Shown piece after piece: positions 1-7,376 of a stretch of 33,774 nucleotides of DNA. Below the pieces are notes generated by a model. It saw only the letters and a program-made list of their open reading frames with translations. It did not search any database and was not told the origin of the DNA. Each line of letters starts with the position of its first letter. Position 1 is the stretch's first letter. Origin of the DNA: Allosalinactinospora lopnorensis (GTDB taxonomy: Bacteria > Actinomycetota > Actinomycetes > Streptosporangiales > Streptosporangiaceae). A program made the position numbers and the translations under genes. Location: positions 1 through 33,774 of the forward strand of contig NZ_LAJC01000066.1 of the NCBI RefSeq assembly GCF_000981225.1. Reading direction: 5' to 3'.

Positions 1-1103
1 GGTCGGCCGAGGGCGAAGGCGCCCTGCGTGCGCAGGCCGCGCGGCTGCGCACGCACGTATCCGAACGCCCTGAACTGGAACCGGCCGATGTCGGCTTCTC
101 GCTGGCCACCACCCGGTCCCGGCACAGGCACCGGGCCGTGGTGCTGGCGCGCGACCGTGCGGGGTTCCTCGACGGCCTGGCCGCGCTCGCCTCCGGCGGT
201 ACGCTCCCCAACGTGGTCCAGGGCACGGCGGAGACCCGCGGTGGGACCGCGTTCGTGTTCCCCGGCGGCCAGGGGGCGCAGTGGGCCGGCCTGGGGCGGG
301 AGCTGGCGGATTCCTCCGCGGCGTTCGCCGAACGGTTGGCGGCGTGCGCCGAGGCGCTGGAGCCGCATGTGGAGTGGTCGCTGTCCGAGGTCCTGCGCGG
401 TCGGCCGGGTGCGCCGCCGCCGGAGCGGGCGGACGTGGCGCAGCCGGTCGCGTGGGCCGGAATGGTGGCGTTGGCCGAGCTGTGGCGGTCCCAAGGGGTG
501 CGGCCCACCGCCGTCATGGGGGAGGGCGAGGGCGAGATCTCGGCCCTGCACATCGCGGGAGCACTGTCATTGGAGGAGTCGGCTCAGGTCGTGGCACTGC
601 GCGGCCGGATGGCGGTCGGTTCCGCCGAACGGCGTGCGAAGGACGCTGAGGAGCGGGCACCGGATGCGCAGATCGGCGTTTCCGCGCGCGGTGCCGATGT
701 GCCCTACTTCTGCACGGCAGAGGGCGACTGGTTGGCCACCGAAGGGATCGGTGCCCGTTACTGGTGCCGCGACGACCGGAGCCCCGGCGGACTCGGAGAG
801 GCCGCGCGCGCCCTGGTCCGGAAAGGCTGCGGATTCCTCATCGAGCTCGGCGCGCACCATGACTCGACCCCGGATCTCGAGAAGAGCGTCGATGCCGCCG
901 ACTCGGGCGCGGTGGTGCTCCGGTCGTTCGGCCGCGGTGAGGACGGCCTGCACCGGTTCCTGGCCTCACTGTGTGAGGCCCATACCCGGGGCCTCTCACC
1001 GGACTGGAACGCGGTGTTCGCCGGGACCGGAGCGAGCCGGGTGGACCTGCCCACCTACGCCTTCCAGCGCCAGCGGTACTGGCTGGGTGACATCGACGCG
1101 TGA
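1..1103 (+). CDS. Type I polyketide synthase, C-terminal part with degenerate acyltransferase (partial, 5' end outside window)
   Basis: Reading from base 3, the protein starts in the linker that follows a ketosynthase domain (AEGEGALRAQAARLRTHV), then enters an acyltransferase fold: FVFPGGQGAQWAG near base 255, then a helix ending GVRPTAVMGEGEGEISA near base 520. In active AT domains that last motif is GHSxGE; here His and the catalytic Ser are replaced, so malonyl transfer should be impossible. The ferredoxin-like subdomain that normally follows the active site is mostly absent (roughly 80 residues short by eye), and the chain resumes at VPYFCTAEGDWLATEGI. It closes with the usual post-AT linker YAFQRQRYWL and stops. 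No ACP, reductive domain or thioesterase follows. The frame is intact, so this may be a retained structural AT, as in the KS-AT0 didomain (KSX) that hands chains to a discrete ACP in polyether clusters; that role is inferred. It converges on the thioesterase with a 12-base gap. Confidence 0.88.
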   Translation, partial: SAEGEGALRAQAARLRTHVSERPELEPADVGFSLATTRSRHRHRAVVLARDRAGFLDGLAALASGGTLPNVVQGTAETRGGTAFVFPGGQGAQWAGLGRELADSSAAFAERLAACAEALEPHVEWSLSEVLRGRPGAPPPERADVAQPVAWAGMVALAELWRSQGVRPTAVMGEGEGEISALHIAGALSLEESAQVVALRGRMAVGSAERRAKDAEERAPDAQIGVSARGADVPYFCTAEGDWLATEGIGARYWCRDDRSPGGLGEAARALVRKGCGFLIELGAHHDSTPDLEKSVDAADSGAVVLRSFGRGEDGLHRFLASLCEAHTRGLSPDWNAVFAGTGASRVDLPTYAFQRQRYWLGDIDA

Positions 1104-1115
1104 ACCGGCAAAGGG

Positions 1116-1867
1116 CTACCCCTTGAGAGAGGTCGCGATCACATCGGCCACCTCCGCCTGGTGGGCGTCAAGGAAGAAGTGGCCACCGGAGAGGACACGG
1201 AGCTCGAACGCCGCCGCCGTGTGCCCCTCCCACGCGGAGGCGTCGTCGATCGTGGTCTGCGGGTCGCGGTCGCCGACCAGTGCCGTGACCGGGCAGTCCA
1301 CCGATGCGTCGGGGCCCCGGCATAGGTCTCGACCGCCCGGTAGTCGGCGCGCGCCACGGGGAGAACGGTCGCCAGCAGCTCCGGATCCGCAAGGAACTGC
1401 TCGTTCGTGCCGCCCAGCTTGCGCAGCCTGGCTATCAGGCTCGCATCGTCGTCGAAGTCGAGAACCTCGCCCCCGCGCCGCGACGGCGCGCTGCGGCTGG
1501 AGGCGAACAGCCGCAGCGGTCTCCGGCCGGCTCGCTGCGCGAGCCGTAGCGCCGTCTCGAAGGCGATGAGGGCGCCCATACTGTGGCCGAAAAAGGCGAA
1601 CGGCCGGTCGAGGGAGCCTTCAAGAGCCCCGAGTACCCGGTCCGCAAGTTCGTGGATGTCACCGATGGGGTGCTCGCGGTGCCGGTCCTGCCGGCCCGGG
1701 TACTGGACGGAAAGCACTTCGATCTCGGGGGACAGGGCATGGGAAAGCCAGAAGAACGAGCTCGCCGACCCGACCGCGTGCGGAAGGCAGATCAACCGCG
1801 TTTCGGCGTCGGGGGAGGGGTGAAACGAGCGGAGCCACAGAGCGCTGCCAGACGGGCTTTCCGCCAC
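1116..1867 (-). pseudogene. Type II thioesterase, frameshifted near its C-terminus
   Basis: An alpha/beta-hydrolase thioesterase of the editing (type II) kind, which removes misprimed or stalled acyl groups from PKS carrier proteins. The GTG start at 1867 follows a GGAGGA site. Visible motifs are RLICLPHAVGSASSFF at the N-terminus, VQYPGRQDRHRE, and the nucleophile elbow GHSMG with Ser96. The first frame loses homology after YRAVETYAGAP and runs into Arg/Ser-rich nonsense. The expected C-terminus, DCPVTALVGDRDPQ (acid) and LSGGHFFLDAH (His), lies in another frame ending at 1116. Adding one base within GGGGCCCC at about 1311-1318 restores one continuous protein of about 250 residues. Either the gene is recently inactivated or one base is missing from the assembly; the short G/C run makes an error plausible. 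It lies downstream of the two monooxygenase genes on the same strand and may share their transcript. Confidence 0.85.
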
Positions 1868-1930
1868 GTTCCTCCCCCACGCCTTCTCGCCGCGAAGTGT
1901 CCAACGTCTACTGTCCGGTACCCGCGGCCC

Positions 1931-3298
1931 TCACGCCTGGAGACTCGAGTCCTCCGCGGCGGAGGCGGGAGCCGGGCGGCGCCATTTGCCGGTCATGACG
2001 CGCAGCACGGTGGCGGGGCGGAGTAGCCGCGCGGGCGGGTCGACCAGGAAGGCGACGCGGATGAACTGTCCCGCGAGGACCGGGTCGTGCTCGGATTCGG
2101 CCTGTAGCCGGCCGACGTAGGAGTTGAGGATCCGCACCGGTAGCGGCCGCGGCCCCTCGACCTCGGGCAGCGCCAGGTCGGCGCCCGCCGCGAGCTGCCA
2201 TACCAGGTTCATCGGGGTGGCCGCGGAGCGGAAGAAGCGGCGCGGCAGGTCGTGTGTGCCCTGCTTCAGGCAGTCGCGCAGCGCCGCCGTCTGGAGGGCC
2301 GCGGCGGACATCCCCTGACCGTAGATGGGGTTGAAGCTGCAGAACGCGTCACCGATGGCGAGCAGTCCCTGGGGGAAGTCGCGGAGCCGTTCGTAGTGGC
2401 GCCACCGGTTGGCCGGGAACTTGAAGGTCGAGACCTCGCCGACCGACTCGGCATTGCGCAGCGCCGAGATCACGTGGGCCGGCATGAACTCCGCGGCGAA
2501 GTCGAGCATGGCCTCGAACTCGGTGGGCGGGCGGACACCGACACACGCGACCAGGCTCAGCAGCCACGAGCCGTCCTCCTGCAGGATCAGGCCTCCGCCG
2601 GTGGGACGTCCGGGCTGGGGGCCGATGACGATCAGCTTCTCCGACAAGCTGTCCGGCGGCAACCGAAGAAGCCGGCTGGAGTACGAGAGGTGGACGACGA
2701 GCTCTTCCTCCTCCGGGCGGTTGTAGCCGAGTTCTGCCAGCCATGCGGGGGTGCGTGCGCCGCGTCCCATGGCGTCGACGACGAGGTCGGCTTCGAGGGT
2801 CTCCTCTTCGCTGCCTTCGGTGCGGTGCTGGACGCGGGCGCCGGTGATCCGGTCGTTGGCCTCGGTGCTGGTGAGGTCGACGACGTCGCACTGGTCGAGA
2901 ATTTCGATGTTGGGCAGTGCCCGTACCCGGGCCCGGATGTGGTGCTCCAGGTAGGGGCGGCTGGACAGGTACAGGGGGATGTCGGGCTTGGCGTCGCGGG
3001 ACAGCAGATGGCCGGCGGGCGAGAACTTGAGTTCGGAGTAGTCGGTCATGACCGGGGCGCCACCGGCCTCGATCTCGTCGAGCAGTCCGGGGAAGAGGTC
3101 CTCCACCACCTGCGCCCCGCCGGGGAGCAACCCGTGGAGGTGCTGGTCCTGGGGTGCGCCGCGCCGGTGGTCCACGGCGGTCGGCAGCGGGTCGCGCTCG
3201 ACGAGCGTCACCCGCTCGTAGGTGTCGGCCAGCACCCGGGCGGTGAGCAACCCCGCCATGCCGCCTCCGAGGACCACAGCGTGGTCGTTGCTCCCCAT
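1931..3298 (-). CDS. FAD-dependent monooxygenase / epoxidase, squalene-epoxidase-like (copy 1)
   Basis: A 455-residue class A flavoprotein. The ATG at 3298 is chosen because an AGGAGGT site lies 5 bases upstream and the paralog starts with the same MGSN; an in-frame extension upstream has no ribosome site. The Rossmann dinucleotide motif VVLGGGMAGLLTA is at residues 8-20, VVDAMGRGARTP at about 173-184, and the FAD ribose motif GDAFCSFNPIYGQGMS at 316-331. The layout (VPQ-like APQDQHLHGLLPGG, RPYLEHHIR, GD-NPxYGxGMS) matches the MonCI/Lsd18-type group that epoxidises polyene chains in polyether biosynthesis, though related actinobacterial members act on other scaffolds. Residues about 113-192 are encoded by DNA identical to copy 2. 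NADPH, O2 and FAD use is inferred from family. It sits between copy 2 (upstream) and the thioesterase (downstream). Confidence 0.9.
   Translation of the reverse strand: MGSNDHAVVLGGGMAGLLTARVLADTYERVTLVERDPLPTAVDHRRGAPQDQHLHGLLPGGAQVVEDLFPGLLDEIEAGGAPVMTDYSELKFSPAGHLLSRDAKPDIPLYLSSRPYLEHHIRARVRALPNIEILDQCDVVDLTSTEANDRITGARVQHRTEGSEEETLEADLVVDAMGRGARTPAWLAELGYNRPEEEELVVHLSYSSRLLRLPPDSLSEKLIVIGPQPGRPTGGGLILQEDGSWLLSLVACVGVRPPTEFEAMLDFAAEFMPAHVISALRNAESVGEVSTFKFPANRWRHYERLRDFPQGLLAIGDAFCSFNPIYGQGMSAAALQTAALRDCLKQGTHDLPRRFFRSAATPMNLVWQLAAGADLALPEVEGPRPLPVRILNSYVGRLQAESEHDPVLAGQFIRVAFLVDPPARLLRPATVLRVMTGKWRRPAPASAAEDSSLQA
2723..2963. repeat. 241-bp perfect direct repeat, copy in monooxygenase 1
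   Basis: Every base matches 4334-4574 (offset 1611), while both flanks diverge at once. The tract encodes residues about 113-192 in the same register in both genes. This is best explained by gene conversion or very recent recombination between the paralogs. Confidence 0.95.
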
Positions 3299-3395
3299 TT
3301 CATACCTCCTGCGTGATTCATTACATGACCGACGGGAACCGACAGACCCCGAATTATCGCGGCAAAGCGCCGGTTGTTCCAACCCCTACCGACCT
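3299..3395 (-). promoter_or_regulatory. Conserved 5' leader of monooxygenase copy 1
   Basis: The leader upstream of this ATG aligns over about 95 bases with 4910-5006. Shared elements include AGGAGGT before the start, CATGTA(G/A)TGAAT-like sequence, and GGTAGGGGTTGG at exactly the same distance (81 bases) from each ATG. It may be a duplicated promoter or leader that lets each gene be transcribed by itself. Confidence 0.5.
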
Positions 3396-3532
3396 GTTTT
3401 TTGCGCGCTCTTTCGCGATATGCGGAACCGGAGCGGAGCGGAACCGGTCCCGATTCACTTCGGGCCGACAGCGGAGCCGCCGGAAATGGAGGCGGAGACC
3501 TTCCACGGGAGAAATCGGTATTGGTGCCCGGG

Positions 3533-4909
3533 TCATTTCTGTAGGCTCGGGTCGGGTTTGTCGCCCGCAGGAGCGGGTACGGCCGGGCGACGCCATTTGC
3601 CGGTCATGATGCGCAGCGCGGTGGCGGGGCGAAACAGCCGTCCGGGCGGGTCGACCAGGAAGGCGACGCGCATGAACCGGGCGGCCAGGATCGGGTCATG
3701 TTCGGCTTCGGCCTGTAGCCGTCCGAGATAGGCGGTGCGGATCCGCATCGATAGCGGCCGCGGCCCCTCGACCTCCGGCATCGCCAGGTCGGCGCCCGCC
3801 GCGAGCTGCCACACCAGATTGATCGGAGTGGTAGCGGAGCGGAAGAAGCGCCGCGGCAGGTCGCGCTTGTCGTGGCGCAGACAGTCGCGCAGCGCCGCCG
3901 CCTGCAATGCGGCCACCGACATTCCCTGGCCGTAGATGGGGTTGAAGCTGCACAGCGCGTCACCGACGACAAGCAGCCCTTGGGGGAAGTGACGGAGCCG
4001 TTCGTAGTGGCGCCACCGGTTGGCCGGAAAGCGGAAGGTCGCCACCTCGCTGATTGGCTCGGCGTCCCGGATCGCCGATACGGCGCGCGCCGGCATGAAG
4101 CCACGGATGTAGTCGAGCCTGGCCTCGAAGTCTGTGGGCGGGCGCTGACCGACGCGCCCACTCACGGTGAACAGCCACGTGTCGTTCTCCTGCAGGATCA
4201 GGCCCCCGCCGGCGGGACGCCCGGGCCGTGCCCCGACAACGACGGACTTCTCCGGTATGGCTCCAGGCTGCAGCCGGAGGAGTTGACTGGCATATTCGAC
4301 TCTGATTACCAGCTCTTCCTCGTGTGGGCGCTCGTAGCCGAGTTCTGCCAGCCATGCGGGGGTGCGTGCGCCGCGTCCCATGGCGTCGACGACGAGGTCG
4401 GCTTCGAGGGTCTCCTCTTCGCTGCCTTCGGTGCGGTGCTGGACGCGGGCGCCGGTGATCCGGTCGTTGGCCTCGGTGCTGGTGAGGTCGACGACGTCGC
4501 ACTGGTCGAGAATTTCGATGTTGGGCAGTGCCCGTACCCGGGCCCGGATGTGGTGCTCCAGGTAGGGGCGGCTGAACAGGTAGAAGGGCACGCCCGGCTG
4601 GGCGTCGCGGGACAGCAGACGGCCGGCCGGCGAGAAGTAGAACTCCGAATAGTCGTGCACGACCGGAGCACCTCCGGCCTCGATCTCGTCGAGCAGACCG
4701 GGGAGCAACCTTTCGAGAATCTGCGCCCCGCCGGGAAGCAGGCTGTGGACGTGCCGATCCTGAGGAACGCCGCGCCTGCTCCCGATAGTTCTCGGCAGCG
4801 GGTCGCGCTCGACGATCGTCACCCGCTCGTAGGCGTCGGACAGCACCCGGGCGGTGAGCAACCCCGCTATGCCGCCTCCGAGGACCACAGCACGGACGTT
4901 GCTCCCCAT
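3533..4909 (-). CDS. FAD-dependent monooxygenase / epoxidase, squalene-epoxidase-like (copy 2)
   Basis: A 458-residue paralog of the gene immediately downstream, collinear with it from the shared MGSN start. It carries the same signatures: VVLGGGIAGLLTA for FAD binding, VVDAMGRGARTP, and GDALCSFNPIYGQGMS. The ATG at 4909 has AGGAGGT 5 bases upstream. The two proteins differ most in residues 195-290, which probably line the substrate pocket, and are very similar in the flavin-binding parts and C-terminal tail (RVAFLVDPPGRLFRPATALRIMTGKWRRP). This suggests tandem duplication followed by specialisation, with later sequence exchange in the centre. Two epoxidases side by side are unusual for simple polyether clusters, where one enzyme usually makes all epoxides. 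The first of the three minus-strand genes; its 5' leader is conserved with that of copy 1. Confidence 0.9.
   Translation of the reverse strand: MGSNVRAVVLGGGIAGLLTARVLSDAYERVTIVERDPLPRTIGSRRGVPQDRHVHSLLPGGAQILERLLPGLLDEIEAGGAPVVHDYSEFYFSPAGRLLSRDAQPGVPFYLFSRPYLEHHIRARVRALPNIEILDQCDVVDLTSTEANDRITGARVQHRTEGSEEETLEADLVVDAMGRGARTPAWLAELGYERPHEEELVIRVEYASQLLRLQPGAIPEKSVVVGARPGRPAGGGLILQENDTWLFTVSGRVGQRPPTDFEARLDYIRGFMPARAVSAIRDAEPISEVATFRFPANRWRHYERLRHFPQGLLVVGDALCSFNPIYGQGMSVAALQAAALRDCLRHDKRDLPRRFFRSATTPINLVWQLAAGADLAMPEVEGPRPLSMRIRTAYLGRLQAEAEHDPILAARFMRVAFLVDPPGRLFRPATALRIMTGKWRRPAVPAPAGDKPDPSLQK
4334..4574. repeat. 241-bp perfect direct repeat, copy in monooxygenase 2
   Basis: Partner of 2723-2963. 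Identity starts at GTAGCCGAGTTC and ends at GGGGCGGCTG on the plus strand; the next base differs (G in copy 1, A in copy 2). Confidence 0.95.
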
Positions 4910-5295
4910 TCCTTACCTCCTGCGTGCATTCACTACATGATCGACCAGAATCAGCAGGCCCCAAATTGTCGTCTCATAATGGTCGGGGCCCAACCCCTAC
5001 CGCCCCCTACTCCACGGAAGAGGTGGCGCCGTTGAGGCCGGACGTACTTACCGCCGAGCGGGTGCGGCCAGAGGTATCCGGGTTCGGGGGACTCCATCGG
5101 ACCACCGCAGAAGGCCCGCCTTCCGGCTAAATCAGACAATTGGCGTTAAGATGCACGTTTGTGGTGTTTTGCAAGTTAGGGTGTAATTGCCGCAAAACCG
5201 GCTAAGTCTATCGGGGGCCCTGGTCACTTGGTAATCTGCGGAGCCTTCGGGGGCAGAACCCGTTCGAACAAGCATCAAAGGTAGGAAGAGGCGGT
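4910..5295. promoter_or_regulatory. Divergent control region between monooxygenase 2 and the SnoaL-like gene
   Basis: This is 386 bases without a gene and clearly richer in A/T than its neighbours. The left part (4910-5006) repeats the leader of monooxygenase 1, including GGTAGGGGTTGG (minus strand, 4990-5001). At 5166-5198 an inverted repeat GTTTTGC / GCAAAAC is separated by 19 bases, a candidate operator for a pathway regulator. A possible plus-strand promoter is TTGTGG with TGTAAT 17 bases downstream in the same stretch, but it is weak. Confidence 0.45.
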
Positions 5296-5706
5296 ATGAC
5301 GACCAACGTCGAGATCCTTCGAAAGCTCTACGCCGATGCCAACGACAACAACATGGACGCGGTCCTCGCGGTCATGGCCCCCGACGTCGAGTGGATATAC
5401 CCGGACGGGTTGGCCGACTACGGCATCGGTAACGCGAAGGGGCGCGAGGAGGTCCGTGCGCTTCTCAACCTTGCCCAGCGGCTCTTCAGCAGCGAGTACC
5501 GCAACCCGGAGGATTTCGTGGAGTCTGGGGACCGGGTGGTGGCCTTCGGGACCTATCACCTGCGCGGTGCCCGAAGCGGTGTCGACGGCGTCGTGCGGTT
5601 CGCGCACTACTTCCACATGGCCGATGGCCAGGTGAAGAATCTTGCTGTCTACTACGACAGCGCCGAGTTGCGCCGCGTCCTGGAGCCCACCACCTCGGGC
5701 GGGTGA
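5296..5706 (+). CDS. SnoaL-like (NTF2-fold) polyketide cyclase / epoxide hydrolase-like protein
   Basis: A 136-residue single-domain protein of the cystatin-like alpha+beta barrel (SnoaL/limonene epoxide hydrolase/ketosteroid isomerase superfamily). The start helix ILRKLYADANDNNMDAVLAVMAPDVEW, the GREEVRALL segment and the closing strands VRFAHYFHMADGQVKNLAVYYD are typical. The ATG is preceded by AGGAAG at 5283. Members of this fold open epoxides in polyether pathways (MonB and Lsd19 types) or cyclise aromatic polyketides; next to two epoxidase-like genes the epoxide-opening role is the more attractive inference. The substrate cannot be read from the sequence. It is transcribed divergently from the monooxygenases and ends before a strong hairpin at 5834. 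Confidence 0.8.
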   Translation: MTTNVEILRKLYADANDNNMDAVLAVMAPDVEWIYPDGLADYGIGNAKGREEVRALLNLAQRLFSSEYRNPEDFVESGDRVVAFGTYHLRGARSGVDGVVRFAHYFHMADGQVKNLAVYYDSAELRRVLEPTTSGG

Positions 5707-5833
5707 CGCAGCCCTGAGGCGGCCGTCCGTCCTCCCGGGGGTGCAGACTCCGATGCGGGGGAGCGGTCGTGGCTCAGACGCGGCCTTGGCGATTCCGTAC
5801 CCCGGGCGCGGGCCACGTGCCCGAGCAACGTGA

Positions 5834-5874
5834 ACGCGTCTGGGGCGGAGACCTTTCCCCCGCCCCAAACGCGT
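5834..5874. terminator. Bidirectional hairpin terminator between convergent genes
   Basis: The arms ACGCGTCTGGGGCGG and CCGCCCCAAACGCGT pair at 14 of 15 positions around an 11-base loop. There is no T run, as is common in high-GC actinomycetes. It lies between the SnoaL-like gene and the stop of the MEDS-HATPase gene, so it can serve both strands. Confidence 0.8.
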
Positions 5875-5887
5875 CACCCGATACCGG

Positions 5888-6853
5888 TCAGAGCGGGTGC
5901 CGCAGCAGTACCTTGGTGCCCTCCGCTGCGGAGCGCACCTCCACGATGTCGCACAGCATCCGGACTCCCCACAGCCCGAATCCGGGTTCGGAGGCGGACT
6001 GCGGCGGCATCCATCCGATGAAGTCGTCGGGCCGCCAGTCGCCGGAGTCGACGATCTCGCAGAACAGATCACTCTCGCCGGACCACGAACGTAGCGTGAT
6101 CGGCGATGTCCCGTGGCGGATGGCGTTGGTGACCACCTCGGTCACCGCGACGAGCAGGTCCTGCAGCGGCCCCGGTGCCATACCGTAGCGCCGCGCCTGG
6201 TCGGCGATGAAGTTCCGCACCGTGTGCAGGTCGGCGGGGTCGACGTGCATCGACGCGGCCGTCTGCGGCGAGGAGGGGAGCGGCTGGCGACCGAACGCGG
6301 TGCTCACTGAGCCGGTACCGGTGACCCCCGGGTTCTCCGTGCGCTCGTTGCCGGTGAGTGTCGCGGGATGGGTCTGGCGAGCGTACTCGACGGCCTCAGG
6401 AGGGAGGAACGACCGGTTGTAGCAGCAGAGCGTCGTGAGCCGGGCGTCCTTGACGGCCGTGTTGCAGAACCATTCGAAACGGAACCATTCCGGCCAGCTG
6501 CGGCGGGGGTTGCTCTCCAGGATCTCGCCGGCGACGACCCGCATGCGGCGGGGGGCCAGCGCGTTGATGAAGGCCACGCTGGCCGAGAGTGTCCGGACCG
6601 GGTGCGTGTAGGCGTTGGCGCTGTCCGCGAACTGCACCGACGAGGCATCGGAGCCGAGGGCTTCGCGCATCGTCTCAAGACTGGCTTCGGTGAGGTAGAC
6701 GGCCACGGCGTCGCCGGCCTCGAGCCCCGCTCGCACGAAGGGAACGGCCACGGAGAGGAACTCTTCGGTGTCCTTGTACAGGAGCGCGTTGTGGGAGAGC
6801 GCCCGTTCGCCGGCCATCGCCCATTCGGCGGCGAGCCCGCTCGTTTCCGTCAT
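5888..6853 (-). CDS. MEDS sensory domain fused to anti-sigma-type HATPase
   Basis: A 321-residue protein. Residues about 20-180 match the MEDS (DcmR-like sensory) domain: HNALLYKDTEEFLSVAVPFVRAGLEAGDAVAVYL, then VAGEILESNPRRSWPEWFRFEWFCN. A linker leads to a C-terminal RsbW-like ATPase with N-box EVVTNAIRHG and G2 box GFGLWGVRML. In this actinobacterial family the MEDS part is thought to sense a signal while the HATPase binds or phosphorylates a partner-switching protein. The ATG at 6853 overlaps the TGA of the upstream STAS gene (ATGA), so the two are translationally coupled and their products probably act as a pair. The cognate sigma factor is not adjacent. Its signal is unknown. Confidence 0.9.
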   Translation of the reverse strand: MTETSGLAAEWAMAGERALSHNALLYKDTEEFLSVAVPFVRAGLEAGDAVAVYLTEASLETMREALGSDASSVQFADSANAYTHPVRTLSASVAFINALAPRRMRVVAGEILESNPRRSWPEWFRFEWFCNTAVKDARLTTLCCYNRSFLPPEAVEYARQTHPATLTGNERTENPGVTGTGSVSTAFGRQPLPSSPQTAASMHVDPADLHTVRNFIADQARRYGMAPGPLQDLLVAVTEVVTNAIRHGTSPITLRSWSGESDLFCEIVDSGDWRPDDFIGWMPPQSASEPGFGLWGVRMLCDIVEVRSAAEGTKVLLRHPL

Positions 6854-7194
6854 GAGACCCCCTTCTGGCCGTCTACGAGACCGGGCAGCCGCTCCCAGCC
6901 GACCATCTCGATGAGGTTCTGCACCTCGGACGAGAGGCTGTCCAAGACGAGCCGGGCCTCGTTGCCGCTGCGTGTCGCCCAGCTTGTCAGCAGGTTGAGT
7001 GTGCCTAGATCGATGAAGTCCAACCGACCGAGGTCGAGATGGACATCATCGCCAGTGTCCCTCACCGAGGCCAGTGCGCCGGTGAGAACGGAGTGTCTCG
7101 TCGCGTCGAGCTCCCCTTCGAGACAGAGTCCAGGGGGATCGACGGTCCGGCTGATACGTAGAATGCCGTCGTCGAACGCTTGGTCTACTTCCAT
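6850..7194 (-). CDS. STAS-domain anti-sigma factor antagonist
   Basis: A 114-residue single STAS domain. The ATG at 7194 has AGGAGG upstream with 7-base spacing; longer in-frame starts lack such a site. The central motif LGRLDFIDLGTLNLLTSWA corresponds to the phosphorylation loop. Classic SpoIIAA-type proteins have Asp-Ser-Ser there; here it is Asp62-Leu-Gly-Thr65, so if phosphorylation occurs Thr65 is the likely acceptor, or the protein works without it. Coupled to the MEDS-HATPase gene by a 4-base overlap, it forms a two-gene partner-switching operon. A consensus-like promoter lies at 7320-7348. Confidence 0.88.
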   Translation of the reverse strand: MEVDQAFDDGILRISRTVDPPGLCLEGELDATRHSVLTGALASVRDTGDDVHLDLGRLDFIDLGTLNLLTSWATRSGNEARLVLDSLSSEVQNLIEMVGWERLPGLVDGQKGVS

Positions 7195-7319
7195 GAGGCG
7201 GCCTCCTGAGCCTTTGGGGGAACGTACTGGCCGAGGCCAGTGAGCAGATCGGTGCCGCCGGCGGGACTGCGGTATGTCCATCGGCGAATCCGGTAGTCGG
7301 TGTGCCTAATCGCCCCCAT

Positions 7320-7348
7320 AAGTTATGACTCTCTCACAGCGACTGCAA
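7320..7348 (-). promoter_or_regulatory. Promoter candidate for the STAS / MEDS-HATPase operon
   Basis: On the minus strand TTGCAG and TAACTT are separated by 17 bases, a good match to the housekeeping actinomycete promoter. It lies about 125 bases upstream of the STAS start. Confidence 0.5.
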
Positions 7349-7360
7349 GGCGCGTTTGTA

Positions 7361-7376
7361 TTCGGAATATTCTGAA
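7361..7376. promoter_or_regulatory. Near-perfect palindrome upstream of the STAS operon promoter
   Basis: TTCGGAATATTCTGAA reads the same on both strands except for one base pair. It sits just upstream of the -35 hexamer at 7343-7348, in an A/T-rich patch, which is a position suited to an activator or operator site. Confidence 0.45.

Noticed and set aside
2252-3316. Long open frame on the plus strand opposite monooxygenase 1 (a similar one at 3872-5035)
   Set aside because: It is the antisense shadow of a clear flavoprotein gene, with no ribosome site and no family motifs; the high GC content creates such frames.
3299-3382. N-terminal extension of monooxygenase 1
   Set aside because: The paralog starts at MGSN with the same AGGAGGT spacing; the extension has no ribosome site and overlaps the conserved leader.
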